From: SVTX01 sp045542075
GTDB taxonomy: Bacteria > Bacillota > Clostridia > Oscillospirales > CAG-272
Assembly: GCA_045542075.1 (NCBI GenBank)
Contig: JAZQKI010000046.1
Span: 1-63,770 of the forward strand
Direction: 5' to 3'
DNA length: 63,770 bases
In this document: positions 51,788 through 60,961 of the stretch, in pieces
Layout of the letters: the number at the start of each line of letters is the position of its first letter
Position numbering within the stretch: position 1 is the stretch's first letter
Program-made: the position numbers and the translations under genes
The notes under the pieces: model-generated
The model's input: the letters and a program-made list of their open reading frames with translations, nothing else
The model's database searches: none
Told to the model about the DNA's origin: nothing

Positions 51788-52382
51788 ATCTAATCCCAAC
51801 AATCGCCGTAACCGTCTTACTCGGTGTCATCATAACCCCATCCGTAAGCGACGCGCCGATATTTCTGGGTGTATCAAGAAGCCTGCAGATCTGCCTTTGA
51901 TATTCAAGCGAAAGGTCGCCGTACCCCGCCGAAAACCTTTTTGTTGTCTGCCTTCCCTGTTTTTTTGCTTCTTCCGCCAGCTCCGTGTTTATTGCGTCGC
52001 AAAGCTCCTCAACAAGTGCCGAGCCAGCCGAATCACACGCAAGAGAAAGCAACGGGCTTTTCACATCGGCGGTGCGTATAGCTCTGTCAACTCCAACTCC
52101 CACTGTTGCCGCAAACACAAAGGCTTCATCACACCCGCAAAGCCTCCGTGAAAGGTCTGCGCTGACCACCTCAATATCGCCCAGGATCAACGAGTTGTCC
52201 GACAGCCTTTTAACTTCCACGCGCGTCCAACACGCGCGACAGCTCGCCGTTCCAAGCACAAGCCTTTCCGCCTCGCACACCACCTGCAACAGCCCCTCAG
52301 TCATTTCGCGGGCTCTCATATATCGCAGGATCTCACGTTGCGGAATACTGTTTACAGTCAATTCCTTGCTAAATACTGCCAT
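51786..52382 (-). CDS. Methionine synthase activation-domain protein
   Basis: The 198-residue protein corresponds to the AdoMet-binding reactivation domain of MetH, encoded separately. The family's signature appears as RFSAGYGDLSLEYQ near 148-161 and GVMMTPSKTVTAIVG near the end. It should reduce and methylate oxidised cobalamin on MetH. Between metF (1-base gap) and metH (202-bp gap filled by repeat c). Confidence 0.9.
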   Translation of the reverse strand: MAVFSKELTVNSIPQREILRYMRAREMTEGLLQVVCEAERLVLGTASCRACWTRVEVKRLSDNSLILGDIEVVSADLSRRLCGCDEAFVFAATVGVGVDRAIRTADVKSPLLSLACDSAGSALVEELCDAINTELAEEAKKQGRQTTKRFSAGYGDLSLEYQRQICRLLDTPRNIGASLTDGVMMTPSKTVTAIVGIR

Positions 52383-52383
52383 A

Positions 52384-53247
52384 TTATTTGATGATATGAG
52401 ACACGTTGTCCATTATGCTTTTCGCAACGTCGGGCTTGTTCATACAGTAGACGTGTACATTGTTTACCCCATTTGCGTAAAGGTCTATTATCTGCTCCGT
52501 GGCATACGCGATACCCGCCTGCTTGAGCGCCTCGGGACTTTCCCCGAATTTGTCAACAATGCGAAGGAATCTTGCGGGGAGCGCGGTGCCGGAAATAGCA
52601 CAGGTTCGCTTGATGGACTTTGGATTTGTCACGGGCATTATGCCTGCGACCACGGGTACTGATATACCCGCCTCCCGTACTCTGTATAAAAAGCTGTATA
52701 AAACGTCGTTATCAAAAAACATCTGCGTGGTAAGAAAATCACATCCCGCATCAACCTTTTCCCTCAAGTGCCTTATGTCCTCGGAAAAGCTCGGTGCCTC
52801 GGGATGTCCCTCGGGATAGCACGCGCCTCCTATGCAGAAACCTCCCGCATTCTTTATGTCCTCAATAAGCTCGTACGCGTAATGATACGTAAGTGACGAG
52901 CGGTCAAAATCTGTCGGCACGTCACCGCGAAGCGCAAGGATATTCTCTATTCCCTCCGACTTCAAAAGCTCAAGCTGATTATGTATCTTCTCCTTGTCCG
53001 ATGAAAGACAGGTCAGATGCGCCAGTGTTGGCACAGCAAAATTATTCTGAATATTCGCCGCAATGCTTGCGGTCGTCTCGGACGTTCCGCCGCCCGCGCC
53101 GTACGTCACGCTCATATACGACGGAGAAAGTCTTGCTATCTCCTCGGTCGCTTTTTTGACGCTTTCATAAGCATCCCACGTCTTTGGCGGGAACACCTCC
53201 ATGGATATTTTGGGGCTGCTTTGACTGAGCAAACTCGAGATTTTCAT
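52384..53247 (-). CDS. metF: Methylenetetrahydrofolate reductase
   Basis: TIM-barrel flavoenzyme of 287 residues that supplies methyl-THF to MetH. SMEVFPPKTWD is the N-terminal motif with the catalytic Glu; AHLTCLSSDKE, ALRGDVP and CDFLTTQMFFDN are all present. First gene of metF-activation-metH; the promoter is 33 bp upstream, which leaves no room for a riboswitch. Confidence 0.94.
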   Translation of the reverse strand: MKISSLLSQSSPKISMEVFPPKTWDAYESVKKATEEIARLSPSYMSVTYGAGGGTSETTASIAANIQNNFAVPTLAHLTCLSSDKEKIHNQLELLKSEGIENILALRGDVPTDFDRSSLTYHYAYELIEDIKNAGGFCIGGACYPEGHPEAPSFSEDIRHLREKVDAGCDFLTTQMFFDNDVLYSFLYRVREAGISVPVVAGIMPVTNPKSIKRTCAISGTALPARFLRIVDKFGESPEALKQAGIAYATEQIIDLYANGVNNVHVYCMNKPDVAKSIMDNVSHIIK

Positions 53248-53279
53248 ATTTGCCTCCGGTAAAATGAATATACATAATT

Positions 53280-53308
53280 ATTTTATCATATAATTGCCGC
53301 CAATTCAA
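53280..53308 (-). promoter_or_regulatory. Sigma-A promoter of metF operon
   Basis: Minus strand TTGAAT (53303-53308), 17-bp spacer, TAAAAT (53280-53285). Confidence 0.7.
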
Positions 53309-53398
53309 GCATTTTTTGTATTTTTTGCCCTATTGCCGCAGTTTACATTTATTTCAAAGTGTTAAATTCGTAAATTATATTAAAAATAAATAAATCTG

Positions 53399-53427
53399 TT
53401 GAAATTGAATCAAATTTGTGATATAAT
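53399..53427 (+). promoter_or_regulatory. Sigma-A promoter of the P-type ATPase
   Basis: TTGAAA (53399-53404), 17-bp spacer ending TGTGA, TATAAT (53422-53427). Confidence 0.8.
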
Positions 53428-53471
53428 AATTACAATTATATTTAATATCAAATCGCATGGAGGAAAATTTG

Positions 53472-56159
53472 ATGTACAAAGAACACATAGACCAGGTTCT
53501 TGAAAGTCTACGGACAAACAAGGAAACCGGTCTTAGCTCAAGTCAGGTCGAAAGCGCCAGACAGCAGCACGGAGAAAACAAACTCAAAGAAAAAAAGAAG
53601 AAAACAATGCTCCAAAGATTCCTTGAACAGTTCAAGGACGCAATGATCATTATTCTTCTTATCGCCGCGGCGGTATCCACAGGCCTTGTAATTTACGAGA
53701 TGACCACGGGACACGGAGATCCCAAGGAATTCTTCGAGCCGGGTCTTATCGTTGCCATCGTAATTCTCAACGCCATCATGGGCGTGGTACAGGAAAGCAA
53801 GGCGGAAAAGGCTCTCGACGCGCTCAAGAGCATGTCAGCTCCCCACGCTCGTGTTATACGTGACGGCAAGGAGACTGTGGTTGAAGCCTGGGAGCTCGTT
53901 CCCGGTGATATCGTAAAGCTTGAGGCAGGCGATTTCGTCCCCGCGGACGCGAGACTTATCACAAGCGTAAACCTTAAGAGCGAGGAATCCGCACTCACCG
54001 GTGAGTCCGTTCCCTCGGAAAAGGACGCTAACGCCGAAGTTGCTCCCGACGCCCCCCTCGGCGACAGAAGTAACATGGTATTCTCGGGCTGTAGCATCAC
54101 ATACGGCACAGCGCTCGCAGTCGTAACCGCAACGGGTATGAATACCGAAATGGGTAAGATAGCCGCTCTTCTCGCAAACGAGGAGGACGGAGAAACTCCC
54201 CTTCAGGAAAAGCTCGCGAAGCTCGGCAAGATCCTTGGCTTTGTAGCCCTTGGTTGCTGCGCTGTCATCTTCGCTATCGGTCTTCTTTCACCTGTAGCCG
54301 CAGGCGAGACCTTAGTTGACAAGATAATCGAAATGTTTATGGTTGCCATCTCCCTTGCGGTATCCGCTATTCCCGAGGGTCTGCCCGCAATCGTAACCAT
54401 CGTTCTTTCCATCGGCGTTCAGAGAATGGTTAAGAAGAACGCTATCATCCGCCGTCTCCCCGCAGTTGAAACACTTGGCTCTGCCTCGGTTATCTGCTCG
54501 GATAAGACGGGTACGCTCACTCAGAACAAGATGACGCTCGTCAAGTCCTACATCGACGGTGAGGATGACGTGGCAGACATCAACTCCCACGTTGCGGAGA
54601 ATGTAAGAACCCTTCTCACCTACGGTACGCTCTGCTGCGACGGTGCTATTGAGATCAAGGAGGACGGAAGCGAGGCTTCCATCGGTGACCCCACTGAGAC
54701 CTCTATTATTTCCGCGGCGCGCAAGAACGGTATTCTCCAGGAGGAGATCAACGCAAGCTATCGCAGAGTTGCAACTATTCCCTTTGACTCTGACAGAAAG
54801 CTTATGACAAGCGTAAATCTTATCGACGGCAAGAACGTTGTAATCGTTAAGGGCGCGTTTGACGTAATGGCATCCCGCTGCATCGCAGGCGACCTTGAAA
54901 AAGCAAAGGAAATGAACGAAAAGATGAGCCGCAACGCTCTCCGAGTTCTTGCTATCGCATACAAGGAAATTGATACAGTTCCCGAAAATCCCACAAGTGA
55001 CCAGCTTGAGTCTGAGCTTATATTCATGGGACTTGTAGGTATGATCGACCCGCCCAGACCCGAAGCGGCTGAGGCAGTTAAGATCTGCCGTATGGCAGGC
55101 ATCAAGCCCGTTATGATCACGGGCGACCACGTTGTCACCGCCTCCGCGATCGCGCGCGAGATCGGTATTCTCGAGGACGGCGACCTCGCTATCACGGGCG
55201 CTGAGCTCGACCTTATGAGCGACGAGGAGCTTGATGAAAAGATCGAGTCCATCTCGGTCTACGCACGAGTATCCCCCGAGAACAAGATAAGAATAGTTAA
55301 GGCTTGGCAGAAGAAGGACAAAATCGTGTCCATGACAGGCGACGGCGTAAACGACGCTCCCGCGCTCAAGGCTGCGGATATCGGTTGCGCTATGGGTATT
55401 ACGGGTACTGACGTTGCTAAGGGAGCGGCAGATATGACTCTTACCGACGACAACTTTGCTACAATCGTTCACGCGGTTCGCGAGGGACGCGGTATTTACG
55501 CAAATATCAAAAAGGTTGTGGGATATCTCCTTGGCACGAATATCGGTGAGGTCATCACGGTATTTATGGCTATGGTATTCTGGCAGCACTCCCCCTTGGT
55601 TTCCATGCAGCTTCTCTGGATCAACCTCGTCACCGACTCCCTTCCCGCTATATCCCTCGGTATGGAAAAGGTTGAGGATTCCGTTATGACAGAAAAACCC
55701 AAGCCCAAGAACGAAGGTCTGTTTGCTAACGGCTTTGGCGTAAGAATAGTATTGCAGGGCGTTATGTTCGCCGCTCTTACTCTTATCGCGTTCTTTATCG
55801 GCTGCGGCTGCGACTGGTCCGCTATTTCCACATTGGCTCCCAACGATCCCAGACTTCTCCACGGTGAGACCATGGCATTCCTCGTGCTTGCTATGTGTCA
55901 GATAGTTCAGTCCTACAACATGCGCTCCGAAAAGTCTCTCTTCAAGATCGGCTTCTTCGGCAACAGAACTCTTAACCTCTCCGCTCTTGCCGCTTTCGTG
56001 CTCACAGCAGCCGTAGCGACCATCCCCGGAGTAAGAGACGCATTCGGACTCACACTTCTCAATCCCTCACAGTACCTTATTTGTCTTGGACTTGTCCTCG
56101 TTCCCCTCGTGGTTATGGAGATAGTCAAGCTTATAGGAAGACTCAGAAGTAAGAAATAA
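53472..56159 (+). CDS. Calcium-type P-ATPase (PMCA/SERCA-like)
   Basis: The 895-residue pump starts at MYKEHIDQVLESL behind GGAGG; an in-frame ATG 15 bases upstream overlaps that site. Order: N-terminal cation domain, TGES actuator motif in ALTGESVPSE, PEGLPA in helix 4, phosphorylation site CSDKTGTLTQNK, hinge TGDGVNDAPALK, C-terminal helix block. It fits type IIA calcium or cation pumps. Followed 24 bp later by cardiolipin synthase. Confidence 0.93.
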   Translation: MYKEHIDQVLESLRTNKETGLSSSQVESARQQHGENKLKEKKKKTMLQRFLEQFKDAMIIILLIAAAVSTGLVIYEMTTGHGDPKEFFEPGLIVAIVILNAIMGVVQESKAEKALDALKSMSAPHARVIRDGKETVVEAWELVPGDIVKLEAGDFVPADARLITSVNLKSEESALTGESVPSEKDANAEVAPDAPLGDRSNMVFSGCSITYGTALAVVTATGMNTEMGKIAALLANEEDGETPLQEKLAKLGKILGFVALGCCAVIFAIGLLSPVAAGETLVDKIIEMFMVAISLAVSAIPEGLPAIVTIVLSIGVQRMVKKNAIIRRLPAVETLGSASVICSDKTGTLTQNKMTLVKSYIDGEDDVADINSHVAENVRTLLTYGTLCCDGAIEIKEDGSEASIGDPTETSIISAARKNGILQEEINASYRRVATIPFDSDRKLMTSVNLIDGKNVVIVKGAFDVMASRCIAGDLEKAKEMNEKMSRNALRVLAIAYKEIDTVPENPTSDQLESELIFMGLVGMIDPPRPEAAEAVKICRMAGIKPVMITGDHVVTASAIAREIGILEDGDLAITGAELDLMSDEELDEKIESISVYARVSPENKIRIVKAWQKKDKIVSMTGDGVNDAPALKAADIGCAMGITGTDVAKGAADMTLTDDNFATIVHAVREGRGIYANIKKVVGYLLGTNIGEVITVFMAMVFWQHSPLVSMQLLWINLVTDSLPAISLGMEKVEDSVMTEKPKPKNEGLFANGFGVRIVLQGVMFAALTLIAFFIGCGCDWSAISTLAPNDPRLLHGETMAFLVLAMCQIVQSYNMRSEKSLFKIGFFGNRTLNLSALAAFVLTAAVATIPGVRDAFGLTLLNPSQYLICLGLVLVPLVVMEIVKLIGRLRSKK

Positions 56160-56183
56160 AATTTTTGGAAAGGAGGCAAGACT

Positions 56184-57746
56184 ATGGCTAACAATCAAGT
56201 AAAGACACCAAAGCATCGCAAAAAATGGTATTACGCTCTGCGCAGACAGAGAATTTCGATAATCATCATGCTGCTTTTGCAGTTTGCGCTGTTTGGAATA
56301 CTGTTGTTCAGCTCGAGCCTTGCCTCCGATTACGTCAGCTACGCCTTACGGGCGATAAGCATTATTGTATCTATTTTAATTATTACGAGTGAGACCAAAA
56401 CAGCCTATAAGATGGTTTGGGTCTTTACAATACTCATATTCCCTGTCTTTGGCGGACTGTTTTACGTATTGTTCAAGTGGCAGACCTCCCAACGCAGAGT
56501 ATCAAAGCATTTCGCAAAATTTGAGGATTCAACAAAGCCTCTTTTCAAAATGGGTGAGGACAAGCTTTTGCAAATCTCAGAAGCTTGTCCCTCACAGCTT
56601 CCCGCGATAAATTATCTTCAGAACGCGGGCTTCCCCGCGTACACAAACACAAAAACTACTTTCTTCTCGCTCGGCGAATTCTGGTACAAGGATATGATAT
56701 CCGAGCTCGAAAAGGCTGAAAAATACATCTTCCTGGAATATTTTATAATCGAGGAGGGCGTATTCTGGGACGCTGTGTTGGAAATTCTGACAAGAAAAGC
56801 GTCCGAGGGCGTCGACGTACGCATCATCTACGATGACATCGGGTGCTTCCTCACCCTTCCCAAAAAATATAACAAGCAGCTCGAGGCAGCAGGCATAAAG
56901 TGTCACGTTTTCAACAAATTTAAGCCTATCGTTTCAGGACTGCAAAATAACCGAGACCACCGAAAGATCACATCTATCGACGGAAAGGTCACATACACGG
57001 GCGGCTGTAATATTGCCGATGAATACATCAACCAAAAGCAAAAGCACGGTCACTGGAAGGACTGCTCAATAAAGCTTGAGGGCGAAGCATCATGGAGCCT
57101 GACACTCGTCTTTTTACAGATGTGGTGTGCCTGCACAAATACCCATGAGGACTATTCAAAATTCTACCCTTACGCAGAGCATAAATGCCCAACAGAGAGC
57201 GACGGCTATATTCAGCCCTACGCCGATTCTCCGCTTGATGAGGAAAACATCGGTGAAAACGTATATCTCGGTATCATTCAGAATGCAAAAAATTATCTTT
57301 ATATAAATACACCCTACCTTATCCCCGATGAAAATATCATGTCCGCACTTGTGCTCTGCGCAAAGAGCGGCGTGAACGTCAAAATAATCACCCCGGAGGT
57401 GTGGGATAAGCGTTTTGTCCACATAACCACTCGCTCGTATTACCGCGAGCTTATAGCGGCGGGAGTTGAAATATATGAGTACTCCGGCGGCTTTAATCAC
57501 TCAAAAACATTTTTGTCAGACGATACTGTGGCGACGGTCGGAACCACCAATCTTGATTACAGAAGCCTTTATCTTCATTTTGAGTGCGGTGTCCGACTGG
57601 TAAACAGCTCATCTATACAAAATATCAAAAACGACTTTCTTGAAACGCTCGAAAAATGCAAGCGCATAACCCCAAACGACTGCAAGACAAAGCTCCCTGT
57701 AAGGATCATCCAGGACGTGCTCCGCATTTTTGCTCCACTTATGTAA
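56184..57746 (+). CDS. cls: Cardiolipin synthase
   Basis: Phospholipase-D-family enzyme of 520 residues, condensing two phosphatidylglycerols. Two or three N-terminal membrane helices precede two HKD sites, NRDHRKITSIDG near 253-264 and GFNHSKTFLSDD near 433-444. Ribosome site AAAGGAGG. Probably cotranscribed with the P-ATPase gene. Confidence 0.93.
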   Translation: MANNQVKTPKHRKKWYYALRRQRISIIIMLLLQFALFGILLFSSSLASDYVSYALRAISIIVSILIITSETKTAYKMVWVFTILIFPVFGGLFYVLFKWQTSQRRVSKHFAKFEDSTKPLFKMGEDKLLQISEACPSQLPAINYLQNAGFPAYTNTKTTFFSLGEFWYKDMISELEKAEKYIFLEYFIIEEGVFWDAVLEILTRKASEGVDVRIIYDDIGCFLTLPKKYNKQLEAAGIKCHVFNKFKPIVSGLQNNRDHRKITSIDGKVTYTGGCNIADEYINQKQKHGHWKDCSIKLEGEASWSLTLVFLQMWCACTNTHEDYSKFYPYAEHKCPTESDGYIQPYADSPLDEENIGENVYLGIIQNAKNYLYINTPYLIPDENIMSALVLCAKSGVNVKIITPEVWDKRFVHITTRSYYRELIAAGVEIYEYSGGFNHSKTFLSDDTVATVGTTNLDYRSLYLHFECGVRLVNSSSIQNIKNDFLETLEKCKRITPNDCKTKLPVRIIQDVLRIFAPLM

Positions 57747-57767
57747 ACTGAAAGCTAAAGGTGCATT

Positions 57768-59330
57768 ATGAAAAAAATTATAATACCGTTGTTGCTTGCG
57801 TTGGTGATTGCTTTTTCCGGCTGCAATATACAAAAAACACCGCCGACAAGTGATCCTACAATCGAAGCTCCCACGGAAAAGCCCACTCAAAAGCCTGATG
57901 ATAATGACTGCGCCCACGAGGATGTTGATGACAACGGCATGTGCGACGTGTGTGAGATCTCCGTTATAGTCACGATCGATTTCTACGCTATAAACGACCT
58001 TCACGGCAAGTTTGGAAATACAGCGTCCAACATAGGCGTTGACGAGCTTACTACCTTTCTTAAAAAATCCTATCGCGATGACGACCATTCGATAACTCTC
58101 GCCTCGGGAGATATGTGGCAGGGCGGCTCGGAGTCCAATCTCACAAAGGGTCTGATAATAACCGAGTGGCTCAATTACATTGATACCGTTTCAATGACGC
58201 TTGGAAACCACGAATTTGACTGGGGTGAGAAATATATCGATCCCAATTTAGAGATCGCAAATTTCCCCTTCCTCGCCATAAATATTTACGAGCGAAGTGA
58301 TAACACCCTTGCGGACTACTGCGTCCCGTCCGTTGTGGTTGAGCGCGGAGGCGCACAGATAGGAATAATCGGCGCCATCGGTGACTGCCACTCCTCTATC
58401 GCTCCCGATCATTCGGGAGGCATATACTTCAAGGTCGGCGATCAGCTTACCGAGCTTGTAAAAGCAGAATCCGAGAGACTTCGCGCGGAGGGTGTAGACT
58501 ACATAGTTTATTCCATACACGACGGCTACGGACAGAACGTGAGCGGAACGTCGGATATCTCCGCAAGCCAGCTCTCGTCCTATTACGACATTGAGCTTTC
58601 AGAGGGTGGATACGTTGACCTTGTATTTGAGGGACACACACATAAAAGCTACGTTCTCCGCGACACATACGGAGTATATCACCTCCAGGACGGCGGCGAC
58701 AATAAGGGAATCTCTCACGTTGAGATAGATATAAACATTGCCAACACGAACTCAAGCGTCAACACCGCAAGATTTATCTCAAGCTCGGAATATTCTGACC
58801 TCCCCGACGATAGCATAGTAGAGCAGCTCCGCGAAAAATACGCCGATATGATAGCGCTTGGAGACTGGGTGGTAGGATACAACCGCGCGTATAGAAACAG
58901 CTCGTATCTGTGTCAGACAGCCGCAGACCTTTACTTTAAGAAGGGCAAGGAGCTTTGGGGCGACGAATATGACATTGTCCTGGGCGGCGGATTCTTCCAG
59001 GCTCGCAGCCCCTATGAGCTGCAAGCAGGAAACGTCACCTACTCTACCCTTCAGTCAATATTCCCGTTTGACAATCAGCTCGTTCTCTGCTCTGTCAAGG
59101 GCTCGGACCTTCTCAATAAATTTATAAATACGTCAAACAGAAATTATTACGTCTCTTACGTTGGCGGACTCGCAAGCAAAATAGAATCCAACAAGACATA
59201 TTACATAGTGGTGGATAGCTACACGTCAACCTATGCCCCCAACCGACTCACAGAGATCATGCGTTGGGATGCCGACGTATTTGCGCGTGACCTTCTTGCC
59301 GAATATATAGAGGCAGGCAATTTTGCATAA
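57768..59330 (+). CDS. 5'-nucleotidase/cyclic phosphodiesterase lipoprotein
   Basis: The 520-residue protein has a lipoprotein signal ending FSGC, then a linker with a small cysteine motif CAHEDVDDNGMCDVC. The metallophosphatase domain has DLHGKFGN and LGNHEFDWG, the nucleotidase family marks, and a C-terminal nucleotide-binding domain (GGFFQARSPY near 405). It works outside the membrane in nucleotide salvage. Follows cls by 21 bp. Confidence 0.88.
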   Translation: MKKIIIPLLLALVIAFSGCNIQKTPPTSDPTIEAPTEKPTQKPDDNDCAHEDVDDNGMCDVCEISVIVTIDFYAINDLHGKFGNTASNIGVDELTTFLKKSYRDDDHSITLASGDMWQGGSESNLTKGLIITEWLNYIDTVSMTLGNHEFDWGEKYIDPNLEIANFPFLAINIYERSDNTLADYCVPSVVVERGGAQIGIIGAIGDCHSSIAPDHSGGIYFKVGDQLTELVKAESERLRAEGVDYIVYSIHDGYGQNVSGTSDISASQLSSYYDIELSEGGYVDLVFEGHTHKSYVLRDTYGVYHLQDGGDNKGISHVEIDINIANTNSSVNTARFISSSEYSDLPDDSIVEQLREKYADMIALGDWVVGYNRAYRNSSYLCQTAADLYFKKGKELWGDEYDIVLGGGFFQARSPYELQAGNVTYSTLQSIFPFDNQLVLCSVKGSDLLNKFINTSNRNYYVSYVGGLASKIESNKTYYIVVDSYTSTYAPNRLTEIMRWDADVFARDLLAEYIEAGNFA

Positions 59331-59355
59331 ATTCAATTAAATACAGGAGAAAAAT

Positions 59356-60480
59356 ATGATTTATAAGCAGTTTCAGGATCTTAGTCTTTCCGCGCTCGGC
59401 ATGGGATGTATGCGTCTCCCTATGCGTGAGGATAAGAGCATCGATGTCGATGCAACTAAAAAAATGGTCGCATACGCATTTGAAAACGGCATAAACTACT
59501 TTGACACCGCTTGGGGATATCACGGCGGCGAGTCGGAAAATGTAATGGGCGAGATCCTCAAGGATTACCCCCGTGACAGCTTCTATCTTGCAAGCAAATT
59601 CCCGGGCTATGATCTTGACAACATGGATAAGGTCGAGGAGATCTTTGAGGCACAGCTTAAAAAATGCCAGGTCGAATATTTTGACTTTTACCTTTTCCAC
59701 TGTGTGACCGATTCCAATATAGACGCTTATCTGGACCCCAAGCACGGTATCTGCGATTACCTTGTTGAGCAGAAGAAAAAGGGCCGCATACGTCACCTCG
59801 GATTCTCGGCTCATTCAAGCCTCTCCACAATGAAGCGATTTATGGCAGCATACGGAGAGCATATCGAATTCTGTCAGCTGCAGATAAACTGGTTCGACTG
59901 GAGCTTCCAGAATGCCAAGGCAAAGGTCGAGATGATGAACAGATACAATGTTCCCGTGTGGGTAATGGAGCCTGTACGCGGCGGCGGACTCGTCACACTT
60001 GAAGAAAAGCACGTGCAGACTCTCAAGGCTCTGCGTCCCGACGCAAGCGTGGTCGAATGGGCATTCAGATTTGTGCAGAGCATCCCCTCGGTGACTATGA
60101 CTCTTTCGGGCATGTCAGATCAGCAGCAGATAGTAGAAAACATCGCGACCTATAAAACCTCAAAGCCCTTAAACGATGAGGAAATGGCAGCTATTCTGAA
60201 TATCGCGGACGAGATGATAGCAAAAAAGACCCTTCCCTGCACGGCATGTGCTTACTGCACCACATACTGCCCCAAAAAGCTCAACATACCCGAAATCATA
60301 AAGCTATATAATCAGGGCGTGAGCGCTGACGGAGGATTTGCGGTGCCCGAGGAGATAAACTCCTTTGAGAGCGAGAAAAAGCCCACCGCTTGTATTGGTT
60401 GCAAGGCGTGTGAGGCGGTATGCCCTCAGAACATAAGAATAAGCGAAATGATGTCGGATTTTTCCGCGAAAATAAAGTAA
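59356..60480 (+). CDS. Aldo/keto reductase with C-terminal iron-sulfur domain
   Basis: The 374-residue protein is an aldo/keto reductase TIM barrel (GMGCMRLPMRE, FDTAWGYHGGESE with the catalytic Tyr) carrying two iron-sulfur motifs at the end, CTACAYCTTYC and CIGCKACEAVC. This ferredoxin-linked type is common in anaerobes; substrate unknown. Its stop codon overlaps the start of the next gene by one base. Confidence 0.92.
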   Translation: MIYKQFQDLSLSALGMGCMRLPMREDKSIDVDATKKMVAYAFENGINYFDTAWGYHGGESENVMGEILKDYPRDSFYLASKFPGYDLDNMDKVEEIFEAQLKKCQVEYFDFYLFHCVTDSNIDAYLDPKHGICDYLVEQKKKGRIRHLGFSAHSSLSTMKRFMAAYGEHIEFCQLQINWFDWSFQNAKAKVEMMNRYNVPVWVMEPVRGGGLVTLEEKHVQTLKALRPDASVVEWAFRFVQSIPSVTMTLSGMSDQQQIVENIATYKTSKPLNDEEMAAILNIADEMIAKKTLPCTACAYCTTYCPKKLNIPEIIKLYNQGVSADGGFAVPEEINSFESEKKPTACIGCKACEAVCPQNIRISEMMSDFSAKIK

Positions 60481-60668
60481 TGAGTGACCTTACATACGCA
60501 AAAAATACACTGATATCGGGTGGATACACCTGCGTGATCTGTAAGGGGGTCAACCGCGCGGGCGACGGTATATGTCCCTTTGAGTCTGCGGTTATGAGCA
60601 TCAATAGTCCCGACGACGCATACAAAGCCATCCTGTCAAAAATGCAGGAACTGGGAATTTCTTTATAA
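60480..60668 (+). CDS. Shortened DUF1893-like protein
   Basis: The 62-residue protein begins at the ATG sharing a base with the aldo/keto reductase stop (TAATG). The start SDLTYAKNTLISGGYTCVIC resembles the N-terminus of DUF1893, and RAGDGICPFESAVMSIN with the last helix resembles its C-terminus. About 70 central residues of the family appear to be missing, though the frame is intact. Coupling to the reductase suggests a shared role. Confidence 0.6.
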   Translation: MSDLTYAKNTLISGGYTCVICKGVNRAGDGICPFESAVMSINSPDDAYKAILSKMQELGISL

Positions 60669-60680
60669 AGAAAAAATGAG

Positions 60681-60717
60681 AGCATGGAGCATCTGCTTGT
60701 CGCAGATGTGCCATGCC
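60681..60717 (+). terminator. Hairpin after the DUF1893-like gene
   Basis: GCATGG..CCATGC enclosing GCATCTGC..GCAGATG, followed by TTATTTTG. Probable terminator with a weak T run. Confidence 0.6.
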
Positions 60718-60850
60718 CTTATTTTGTATATACATGGATGATCATAATAAAGCCCCTCCGTCGGCGGTGCGGACAATGAAACTTGAAGCCCTCGCCATAT
60801 AAGCGACAAATTTCTTGATTTTTCGCCGTCAACTATCTATTAAACCATAT

Positions 60851-60882
60851 AATAGACAAAAAACACTGTCTTTTTGTCTATT
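60851..60882. repeat. Inverted repeat upstream of the repeat-lipoprotein promoter
   Basis: AATAGACAAAAA (60851-60862) and TTTTTGTCTATT (60871-60882), eight bases before the -35. Possible operator. Confidence 0.55.
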
Positions 60883-60889
60883 TAGCTAA

Positions 60890-60918
60890 TTGGCTTTGCG
60901 ATCCGTATATGTTATAAT
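60890..60918 (+). promoter_or_regulatory. Promoter of the repeat lipoprotein
   Basis: TTGGCT (60890-60895), 17-bp spacer, TATAAT (60913-60918). The remainder of the 60669-60961 gap holds the hairpin above and nothing else recognised. Confidence 0.7.
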
Positions 60919-60961
60919 AAAGAATAGATCAATTAAAACAAAAAGAAAAGGAACAGTAAAT

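Noticed and set aside
53248..53279. SAM or cobalamin riboswitch before metF
   Set aside because: Only about 30 nt lie between the -10 and the start codon, too short for either class.
54312..55862. 516-codon open frame on the minus strand opposite the P-ATPase
   Set aside because: An antisense shadow of a strong gene with clear motifs; composition is not protein-like.
60669..60961. CRISPR-like or attachment-site repeat
   Set aside because: One hairpin and one inverted repeat only; no direct repeats or integrase gene nearby.
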